From assembly GCA_030705745.1 (NCBI GenBank), contig JAUZPT010000156.1, positions 1-6,940 on the forward strand: a DNA stretch of 6,940 nucleotides, given 5' to 3'. The stretch comes from Bacillota bacterium (GTDB taxonomy: Bacteria; Bacillota; Bacilli; Bacillales; Cytobacillaceae). Positions within the stretch are counted from its first letter, which is position 1. Each line of letters begins with the position of its first letter. The position numbers and the translations under genes were made by a program. Below, one piece after another: positions 1 through 4,769 of the stretch. The notes under the pieces are model-generated. The model did no database searches and was not told the origin of the DNA. It worked only from the letters and a program-made list of their open reading frames with translations.

Positions 1-627
1 ATCCCACATTAAATATTTATTTTGATAAACGGCCTGTTTATAGGCCGGCTTCATATCGGGCGCACTTCCGTAAGGAGTCCTGATTAAAAAAGATTCGACC
101 CCCGTAACCTCTTTTAACGTTTTCCTATCCTGGTTCATTTCACCCAAAACGCTTTCAACCGACGCATAAAATTTCTTCCGGTCATGCGTTACACCATGCA
201 ATCCGACACCTTCTCCATCCTTCACCATCCTCTTCACCGCTTCGGGGTATTTGCGGATATTCCCATCAAGCATGAAGAAAGTTGCTTTCGCATGATAATG
301 ATCAAGCAAGGAAATAAGATCGCCAGAGAATTTCTCTGGTCCGTCGTCAAACGTCAAGTAGATGATTTTTCTCGCAGGAGTAGGCGGGATTTGGCTCCCA
401 ACAGCGGTGCCCTTCTTTTTTTCAGCTATCGCTGGAGGAAGCACCGGTTTCTCAATGAGAGGATTGCCATGACCGTTCGTTTTTTTAGGCTGTTCATGCG
501 GATTTTTTATCGATGCATGTGCATTATTATTGAAATAAGTTGCTCCCATCATCGGAATCGTTAAAACAGTCAAAAGAAAAAAAACGGTAAATAGTTGCAG
601 TAATTTACTTTTGGTCGATAACACCAT
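1..627 (-). CDS. Exported polysaccharide (peptidoglycan/chitin-type) deacetylase, NodB domain; C-terminus beyond left edge
   Basis: I translated this frame by hand: 209 codons are open from the ATG at 625-627 to base 1, so the C-terminus is missing. Residues 1-7 are basic and residues 8-29 form a hydrophobic segment (an uncleaved anchor or a signal peptide). A Pro/Lys-rich linker follows to about residue 87. The NodB fold then begins with motif 1 TFDDGP (92-97, catalytic and metal Asp), TFFM (116-119), motif 2 HGVTH (144-148, the two metal His) and motif 3 RTPYG (183-187). The family removes N- or O-acetyl groups from cell-wall or other polysaccharides outside the membrane. The overall shape resembles the YheN type of Bacillus, but the substrate cannot be read from the sequence. 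The start is supported by GAGGG at 636-640, 8 bases upstream. The gene is alone on its strand, with 196 bp separating it from moeB. Confidence 0.93.
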   Translation of the reverse strand, partial: MVLSTKSKLLQLFTVFFLLTVLTIPMMGATYFNNNAHASIKNPHEQPKKTNGHGNPLIEKPVLPPAIAEKKKGTAVGSQIPPTPARKIIYLTFDDGPEKFSGDLISLLDHYHAKATFFMLDGNIRKYPEAVKRMVKDGEGVGLHGVTHDRKKFYASVESVLGEMNQDRKTLKEVTGVESFLIRTPYGSAPDMKPAYKQAVYQNKYLMWD

Positions 628-650
628 TACACATTCCCTCTTCGATGTGG

Positions 651-680
651 ATTTTATTCATGGATACTGACGAATAAAAT
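651..680. repeat. Inverted repeat in the deacetylase leader
   Basis: The arms ATTTTATTC (651-659) and GAATAAAAT (672-680) are perfectly complementary over 9 bp, with a 12-base loop. The element lies 24 bp before the deacetylase start codon. It could be an operator or a 5' RNA stem. It is not a terminator for moeB, because no T-run follows on the minus strand. The stem is AT-rich and therefore weak. Confidence 0.5.
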
Positions 681-685
681 TCTTC

Positions 686-723
686 TATGTTACTAAAATA
701 TTAATTATGTTACAAATATATTA
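686..723. repeat. Two tandem 18-bp direct repeats with 20-bp period
   Basis: Copy 1 is at 686-703 and copy 2 at 706-723. They agree at 16 of 18 positions, sharing the core TATGTTAC and ending in TATTA. The 20-bp period puts both copies on about the same face of the helix, as for a regulator that binds tandem sites. The base composition is almost all A/T, so chance similarity is a real alternative. Confidence 0.5.
687..715 (-). promoter_or_regulatory. Possible sigma-A promoter of the deacetylase gene
   Basis: On the minus strand, TTGTAA (710-715) and TAACAT (687-692) are separated by exactly 17 bases. Each matches the sigma-A consensus at four of six positions. Transcription would start near 680, giving a leader of about 53 bases that begins at the 651-680 inverted repeat. 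Both boxes fall inside the two direct-repeat copies at 686-723, so the match may owe something to the repeat. Confidence 0.3.
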
Positions 724-754
724 TAGATCAACGAAGATTAATAGATTCCACGGT

Positions 755-777
755 ACTATTTTTACCTTAAAAATAGT
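755..777. repeat. AT-rich inverted repeat downstream of moeB
   Basis: ACTATTTTT (755-763) and AAAAATAGT (769-777) form a perfect 9-bp stem with a 5-base loop. It lies about 47 bases past the moeB stop codon, where a terminator would be expected. However, the stem is mostly A-T and no U-tract follows on the minus strand, so any terminator role is weak. An operator is the alternative. Confidence 0.45.
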
Positions 778-823
778 GAGTATGGCATATAATTTTTCAA
801 GGAGGCGCAATTAGCTATTATGA

Positions 824-1855
824 TCAGTTACCAATGTATCTTGAATAATAAGATTTTGCAGTAGCGATGTCATTAGTTCCGTGTATGAGTGCCCTTCCTG
901 TTTGAAAAAAAACCATTGTTACATACTCATCAGGGTAAAATCGGAGCAGAAAGGAATTGAACTCCACTTCTCCACTCGCTTTCAACCGTGCTGCTGTTTT
1001 TTCAAAATCGAGGTCAAGCCCGTTTCTCGGATTAATCTGTACCGTATTCCGTCCACATAACGATGTATAAACCGTTTGCCGATCCGATGATCGATCCAAA
1101 AAGTCAAATTGTTGTTGAACACATGCGGGGCATGAAGGATTTTTCCCATTAGAGACATCCATTTGCAAATACGAAGAATGCCATATATCGAGTTGTTCCA
1201 GATTCGGATTGGTTTGGGCACCAACCAATATCTTTATTGCCTCTACTGCTTGAAACGAACCAATAATATCTGTGATTGAAGATAGAACGCCAATCGTATC
1301 GCATGTTTCACCTAACCCAGCCGGAATATCAGGAAAAAGGCAGCGGTAACATGGTGTCTTTCCCGGAATAATGGCAGCAAACATTCCCCGTGAACTGACC
1401 GCACCCCCATACACCCACGGAATACCCCATTTAATTGCCACATCATTCATTAAATAGCGGGTCGCAAAATTATCCGTGCCGTCGATGATGACATTTACAT
1501 CTTTTAAAAGCTCTTCGGCATTTTCCACATTCAAATCCGTGAGAATAGCCTCAATTTCTACCATAGAGTTGATTTCCTTCAATTTCCGTTGTGCTGCGAT
1601 GACCTTCGGAATGTGGCCGAGGGCATCCTGTTCCGTATAAAGGGACTGCCTCTGCAAATTAGAAAGCTCCACCAGATCTCGGTCAATGATGCGCACAAAA
1701 CCGACTCCTGAACGAACAAGATGATTGGCAATTACCGTTCCTAACGCACCCATTCCGACAATCGCCACACGACTTCTTCCTATTTTTTTCTGACCTTCCG
1801 CCCCAATCGGGTGAAATAGAATTTGCCGTGAATATCGATCAATTTGTTGCATCAT
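824..1855 (-). CDS. moeB: MoeB/ThiF-family adenylyltransferase (molybdopterin-synthase sulfur-carrier activating enzyme)
   Basis: This is an E1-like cytoplasmic enzyme that uses ATP to adenylate the C-terminal glycine of a MoaD/ThiS-type sulfur carrier. The Rossmann-like nucleotide loop GMGALG is at 34-39, the Arg-finger region SNLQRQ at 65-70 and the catalytic Asp in DGTDN at 125-129. The zinc site is C169-x2-C172 paired with C242-x2-C245, and ETC (C185) sits at the position of the conserved cysteine of MoeB/ThiF. Residues from about 260 to 343 are a C-terminal extension (LCGRNTVQI, then GRALIHGT), as I recall for Bacillus MoeB, and not a rhodanese domain. The product is 343 aa from the first ATG, but AGAGGTG (1859-1865) lies only 3 bases away. 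The next ATG, one codon in, gives better spacing (342 aa). The gene is divergent from aor, which together with moaD nearby favours cofactor synthesis over thiamine. The MoeB/ThiF family call is firm; substrate choice is inferred. Confidence 0.93.
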   Translation of the reverse strand: MMQQIDRYSRQILFHPIGAEGQKKIGRSRVAIVGMGALGTVIANHLVRSGVGFVRIIDRDLVELSNLQRQSLYTEQDALGHIPKVIAAQRKLKEINSMVEIEAILTDLNVENAEELLKDVNVIIDGTDNFATRYLMNDVAIKWGIPWVYGGAVSSRGMFAAIIPGKTPCYRCLFPDIPAGLGETCDTIGVLSSITDIIGSFQAVEAIKILVGAQTNPNLEQLDIWHSSYLQMDVSNGKNPSCPACVQQQFDFLDRSSDRQTVYTSLCGRNTVQINPRNGLDLDFEKTAARLKASGEVEFNSFLLRFYPDEYVTMVFFQTGRALIHGTNDIATAKSYYSRYIGN

Positions 1856-2033
1856 TTACACCTCTTTTTTTCACAATCTAAAAAAAAACGATTCAATGTA
1901 TCTCTTTAAATTAAATTTTACTAAAATTCTTATAATTATAAAATACAAAAAGGAATTTATTAGGTGAATATCTAATATTTAATAAGAGTATAAAATTTCC
2001 ATGCGTTAATATGCGGAATGAAAGAGAGGTTCA
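1856..2033. promoter_or_regulatory. Divergent promoter region between moeB and aor
   Basis: This is 178 bp of very AT-rich DNA with no open frame worth calling. It must hold the 5' signals of both genes. A perfect 12-bp palindrome, TTATAATTATAA (1930-1941), carries TATAAT on each strand (1931-1936 plus; 1935-1940 minus). This could be overlapping -10 boxes giving leaders of roughly 70-90 bases each way. No convincing -35 box sits 16-18 bp upstream of either. A second TATAAA is at 1989-1994 on the plus strand. The aor ribosome site AGAGAGG is at 2023-2029. I see no complete Fnr or other known operator. Confidence 0.4.
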
Positions 2034-3872
2034 ATGATGATGAATCTAGGCGGATTTAAGAACAAGGAAATTTTAGTCGATTTAACAAAAGGTGTGGTTG
2101 GCTTCAGGGAACTCAACGAAGAAGATGCAAAAAAATACATCGGCGGCCGTGGCCTTGGCGTCAAGTATGTACTTGACAATGGGCCTGAGGTCGAGCCTTT
2201 TTCCGAAGAAAATGTTCTGTGCATCATGACAGGGCCTGTTACAGGCTCCCGATCTTCGATGAGCGGCAGATTGGCCGTTGTAACAAAATCCCCACTAACC
2301 GGAACTGTTACCGATTCTCACATCGGAGGATGGACAGCCGCACGCCTGAAATGGGCAGGAATCGACAATATCATTTTTTCTGGTAAGAGCGACAAACCCG
2401 TGTATCTTTATATCGAAAACGGACAGGCGGAACTTTGCGATGCATCCGATGTATGGGGAACAAGCACGAGAGCAACTATCAAAGCGATGAAGAACAAATA
2501 TGGTGAAGAAGACTTAAGCGTTATGGCCATCGGGCAGGCAGGAGAGAACACGGTCCGTTATGCCTCCTTCATCAATGAACATGACCGCGCAGCGGGACGC
2601 GGTGGCACCGCAGCCGTGGCTGGTTACAAAAAGCTGAAGGCTATTGTTATCAAAGCTACTCAAAAAGGCAATATGCCTGAGCCAAAGTTGAAGGAAGAGT
2701 ATAAAGAAGCCAACAAAAAGGCCGTTCGGGCTATTTTGGACGGCGGATTGACAGCTCCAAACAAAGGCGGCCTATCCGTTTACGGTACAAACGTGCTGAC
2801 GAACCTAATAAATGAAGTTGGCGCACTGCCGACGAAAAACTCACAATTCACGCATTGGGATGAGGCGGAAAAGCATAGTGGAGAATACGTGAACCAGCAT
2901 CTACTCGTTAAAAACAATACATGCCATGCCTGCCCTGTCGGCTGCAAAATTGAAGTCGAAGTGAAAGATGGAAAATATAAAACCAGAGTGGAAAGCATTG
3001 AATTCGAATCCGCATGGTCAGTTGGTTCCAACTGCCTTTTAAGCGATGCCGAAGCCATTTCCTTTTTAATAGATCGCTGCAATGAATATGGAATTGATAC
3101 GATCGAGCTTGGACATGCGTTTTCCGTCACGATGGAAGCATATGAAAAGGGCTTTATCACGGAAGAACTCCATTGGGGCGATGCGGATGCTATGATCGAA
3201 CTAACAAGAAAAATTGCTTTCCGAGAAGGCTTTGGCGGAGTATTGGCTGAAGGCCCGGCACGTGCAACTGCTCTTTGGGGTGTTCCAGAATTGTCGATGT
3301 CCGTCAAAGGACAATCAATTCCGGCTTATGATCCGCGTGGAATTCAAGGAATCGGCCTTGGTTATGCAACAAGCAATCGCGGCGCCTGCCATTTGCGCGG
3401 GTATACCGTTGCCAGTGAAATTGCCGGTATCCCAGAACCAACCGATCGCCTCAAGCCGGAAGGTAAAGGAGAATTGCTGAAAATATTCCAGGATATGCTC
3501 GCCTTCTCCGACTCAATGAATATTTGCAAATTCTCGTCTTTCTCCGAAAATGCGGAGCACTATGCAGAACAGTATAGCGCTATGACGGGCATTCCGATGA
3601 CGGCTGAAGATGTCATGAAAGCGGGCGAAAGAATTTATAATCTTGAACGCTATTACAATAATTTGGCAGGATTCAATAAGCGCGAAGACGATTTCCTTCC
3701 AAAGCGCTTTACCGAAGAGCCTGCATCAGGAAATAGCGCCGGTGTGGTCAGCCGAATGGATATCATGCTCGATGAGTATTATGAGGTTCGTGGCTGGAAA
3801 GAAGGGTTGGTTCCTGAAGAAAAACTGCGTGAACTGGGCATTATCAATCCATCGTCAGGACAGCTCGTATAA
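2034..3872 (+). CDS. aor: Tungsten-type aldehyde:ferredoxin oxidoreductase (AOR family)
   Basis: The family oxidises aldehydes to carboxylic acids with a tungsten-bispyranopterin centre and one [4Fe-4S] cluster, passing electrons to ferredoxin in the cytoplasm. The N-terminal domain (about 1-210) shows the family start IGGRGLG (37-43), GPVTGS (67-72), a central GGWTAARLKWAG segment (98-109) and GRGGTAAVAGYK (188-199). Cluster cysteines are C297-x2-C300-x3-C304, with the fourth at C498 (SMNICKF), the usual AOR arrangement. DPRGIQGIGLGYATSNRG (433-450) followed by CHLRGY carries the His expected near the active site. At 612 aa it is full length. Three ATGs occur in a row. AGAGAGG (2023-2029) fits the second or third better, so the protein may be 610-611 aa. 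It ends 11 bp before a strong terminator and converges on the moaD operon. Tungsten rather than molybdenum, and the actual aldehyde, are inferred from the family. Confidence 0.96.
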   Translation: MMMNLGGFKNKEILVDLTKGVVGFRELNEEDAKKYIGGRGLGVKYVLDNGPEVEPFSEENVLCIMTGPVTGSRSSMSGRLAVVTKSPLTGTVTDSHIGGWTAARLKWAGIDNIIFSGKSDKPVYLYIENGQAELCDASDVWGTSTRATIKAMKNKYGEEDLSVMAIGQAGENTVRYASFINEHDRAAGRGGTAAVAGYKKLKAIVIKATQKGNMPEPKLKEEYKEANKKAVRAILDGGLTAPNKGGLSVYGTNVLTNLINEVGALPTKNSQFTHWDEAEKHSGEYVNQHLLVKNNTCHACPVGCKIEVEVKDGKYKTRVESIEFESAWSVGSNCLLSDAEAISFLIDRCNEYGIDTIELGHAFSVTMEAYEKGFITEELHWGDADAMIELTRKIAFREGFGGVLAEGPARATALWGVPELSMSVKGQSIPAYDPRGIQGIGLGYATSNRGACHLRGYTVASEIAGIPEPTDRLKPEGKGELLKIFQDMLAFSDSMNICKFSSFSENAEHYAEQYSAMTGIPMTAEDVMKAGERIYNLERYYNNLAGFNKREDDFLPKRFTEEPASGNSAGVVSRMDIMLDEYYEVRGWKEGLVPEEKLRELGIINPSSGQLV

Positions 3873-3883
3873 ATTTTGCACTC

Positions 3884-3916
3884 AAAAGGCTTCTGCGAAT
3901 CTTGCAGAAGCCTTTT
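3884..3916. terminator. Bidirectional rho-independent terminator shared by aor and the moaD operon
   Basis: A perfect 13-bp stem, AAAAGGCTTCTGC (3884-3896) with GCAGAAGCCTTTT (3904-3916), encloses a 7-base loop. The GC-rich core is flanked by A4 and T4 runs, so it ends with a U-tract when read from either side. It lies 11 bp after the aor stop and 20 bp after the stop of the convergent small gene. Confidence 0.93.
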
Positions 3917-3936
3917 ATCATGTGGGAACAATGCCG

Positions 3937-4209
3937 TTATCCACCAATCCTCGTCGTTTTATAGCGATAATTTTTGATTAGTTCCTTCAGGAGACATTCA
4001 TCTTCCGCATAAAATCGAATTCGGACAGCATTTACTTTAAATGTGTTCGTGAACGACAATTCCTGCTCATCCAAAATTTCGCCTCTCCATCCCTTTCCCA
4101 CCAAAACGTTGGGAAGCGAATCGCTCATTTGTTTTCCACCAAGCTCGGTGAAATACATTTCTAGATGCTTTCGATTGATACCACGAAATTCCAATAGTTG
4201 TTCAGGCAT
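3937..4209 (-). CDS. Small protein cotranscribed with moaD, C-terminal Gly-Gly; possible MoaD-associated domain protein
   Basis: I do not recognise this 90-residue protein with certainty. The ATG at 4207-4209 is chosen over the longer open frame because the region upstream is moaD and GGTGGA (4217-4222) stands 7 bases before it. The gene follows moaD by 4 bases. The sequence opens with LLEFRGINRKHLEMYFTELGG (5-25), probably strand-turn-helix. It continues with a Gly/Trp turn (VGKGWRGEIL, 37-46), a strand KVNAVRIRFY (58-67), a helix (about 71-81) and a tail that ends Arg-Ile-Gly-Gly. It has no cysteine motif, signal peptide or membrane segment. It may be a stand-alone version of the C-terminal domain found on some MoaD-related proteins (the DUF1952 type); that is a recollection of a family shape, not a search result. 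The Gly-Gly end is like that of ubiquitin-like sulfur carriers. It probably acts with MoaD, MoeB or AOR. Confidence 0.82.
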   Translation of the reverse strand: MPEQLLEFRGINRKHLEMYFTELGGKQMSDSLPNVLVGKGWRGEILDEQELSFTNTFKVNAVRIRFYAEDECLLKELIKNYRYKTTRIGG

Positions 4210-4213
4210 GTTA

Positions 4214-4486
4214 TTATCCACCTGCAACAGGTGGAAAAAGGGCGAATTGATCATCTTCTGAGACCTTTGTCTCGAGCCCCTCCGCATGGATGATGTTTCT
4301 TCCGTTTATGTATACATGGACAAATGGAAGCAACTCTTTTTCTTCAGTGAATAACTCATCCTGCAAGTCAGGAAACATACAAACCATTTTATCAAGTACA
4401 TCGATTACCCGGTCGCCCTCTGGTTGAACCTCCACTTTCACTCCGCCACAAATTTGACGGAGATTCGCAAACACCTTCACTTGCAC
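4214..4486 (-). CDS. moaD: MoaD-family sulfur carrier (small subunit of molybdopterin synthase, ubiquitin-like)
   Basis: This is a 90-residue beta-grasp protein. The first strand VKVFANLRQICG (3-14) is the standard MoaD opening. VHVYINGRNI (56-65) and the acidic DDQFALFPPVAGG end (78-90) match the C-terminal half of the family. The last Gly of PVAGG is the residue that MoeB adenylates and that becomes a thiocarboxylate, the sulfur donor for the pyranopterin dithiolene. I start at GTG (4484-4486), because GAGGGGTGG (4493-4501) lies 6 bases upstream and the family begins at this strand. The ATG at 4514-4516 would add ten unlikely residues and lacks a ribosome site. It is first gene of a two-gene operon, convergent with aor. 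Because it stands with aor, it may be a dedicated tungstopterin carrier instead of the general MoaD. No moaE is present in the window. Confidence 0.9.
   Translation of the reverse strand: MQVKVFANLRQICGGVKVEVQPEGDRVIDVLDKMVCMFPDLQDELFTEEKELLPFVHVYINGRNIIHAEGLETKVSEDDQFALFPPVAGG
4217..4235 (-). promoter_or_regulatory. Hairpin hiding the ribosome site of the gene after moaD (translational coupling element)
   Basis: In the minus-strand mRNA, TCCACCTG and CAGGTGGA form a perfect 8-bp stem with a TTG loop. The 3' arm contains GGTGGA, the codons of the final Gly-Gly of MoaD and also the only Shine-Dalgarno-like sequence for the next ATG, 7 bases further on. The moaD stop codon directly abuts the stem. 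A ribosome finishing moaD would melt the hairpin and free the site, so translation of the second gene should depend on that of moaD. The structure is seen in the sequence; the coupling is inferred. Confidence 0.6.
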
Positions 4487-4589
4487 TATTATCCACCCCT
4501 CTCTTCTTACTTCCATAGTAAAGCTTAGTCTGTCTGCTGTCATCCGCAGATTATTAAAAATTTTCCTGAAAAAAGAAACGGATTTATTT

Positions 4590-4606
4590 ATCCCCGATTC
4601 GGGTAT
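4590..4606. repeat. Operator-like palindrome
   Basis: CCCGA-T-TCGGG (4593-4603) is a perfect 5-bp dyad around one base. After one mismatched pair, it continues for two more pairs on each side. It is the most GC-rich point of an AT-rich spacer and sits about 105 bp before the moaD start and 165 bp before the FAD gene. A dimeric regulator site is possible, but no known consensus is recognised. Confidence 0.4.
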
Positions 4607-4685
4607 TCCTGTTAATAGGGAGAAAGGAAGGTAGAGTTTTCAATTGACGCATTCAGTAAACACTCGATCTCGGGTTTCTCCTGTT
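4595..4685 (+). repeat. Imperfect direct repeat pair, 70 bp apart
   Basis: Copy 1 (4595-4613) reads CGATTCGGGTATTCCTGTT. Copy 2 (4665-4685) keeps the same order, CGAT, then TCGGGT, then CCTGTT, with one extra base in each of two places and about two substitutions. Copy 1 includes most of the 4590-4606 palindrome; copy 2 does not keep the dyad. Roughly 70 bp separate equivalent points, close to seven helical turns. Confidence 0.4.
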
Positions 4686-4769
4686 CCTGAATTTTTGTTT
4701 AGATTTCAAGAAAAAGGATACCCTATTTTCGAGCGTTAGTTCGGTAGATAAGATTGGGAGGACGATTGC

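Larger units (their letters stand above)
4487..4769. other. Divergent spacer between moaD and the FAD oxidoreductase gene
   Basis: These 283 bp carry no credible gene. They hold the moaD ribosome site (4493-4501), an operator-like palindrome near 4590-4606, an imperfect direct repeat (4595-4613 and 4665-4685) and the ribosome site GGGAGG (4756-4761) of the plus-strand gene, 8 bases before its ATG. Promoters for both directions must be here. TTGACG (4644-4649) has no partner -10 box at normal spacing, so I name no promoter. I see no match to the Moco/tungsten riboswitch or any other riboswitch that I can recognise by eye. Confidence 0.5.

Noticed and set aside
184..564. Plus-strand open frame of 126 codons
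   Set aside because: It lies antisense to the deacetylase, whose NodB motifs are clear; it has no ribosome site and an odd composition.
755..777. Rho-independent terminator for moeB
   Set aside because: The stem is nearly all A-T and no T-run follows on the minus strand, so it is listed only as an inverted repeat.
982..1224. Minus-strand open frame of 80 codons
   Set aside because: An out-of-frame shadow inside moeB, covering its second zinc motif.
2780..3307. Minus-strand open frame of 175 codons
   Set aside because: Antisense to the core of aor, including the cluster cysteines; it has no recognisable protein features.
3643..3981. Plus-strand open frame running from inside aor through the terminator
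   Set aside because: It crosses a perfect 13-bp terminator and overlaps aor in another frame; there is no ribosome site at its start.
4043..4261. Plus-strand open frame of 72 codons
   Set aside because: Antisense to the small-gene operon, where both minus-strand genes have good starts and family features.
4644..4672. TTGACG as a -35 box for the FAD oxidoreductase gene
   Set aside because: The bases 16-18 bp downstream are GC-rich and do not resemble a -10 box.
4697..4721. Sigma-B-like pair GTTTAG and GGATAC, 13 bp apart
   Set aside because: The -10 half departs from the sigma-B consensus at two of six positions and nothing else supports stress control.
4487..4769. A Moco or tungsten-cofactor riboswitch before moaD
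   Set aside because: Looked for because of the gene context, but I could not find the paired elements by eye. A covariance-model search (Rfam Moco motif) would settle it.
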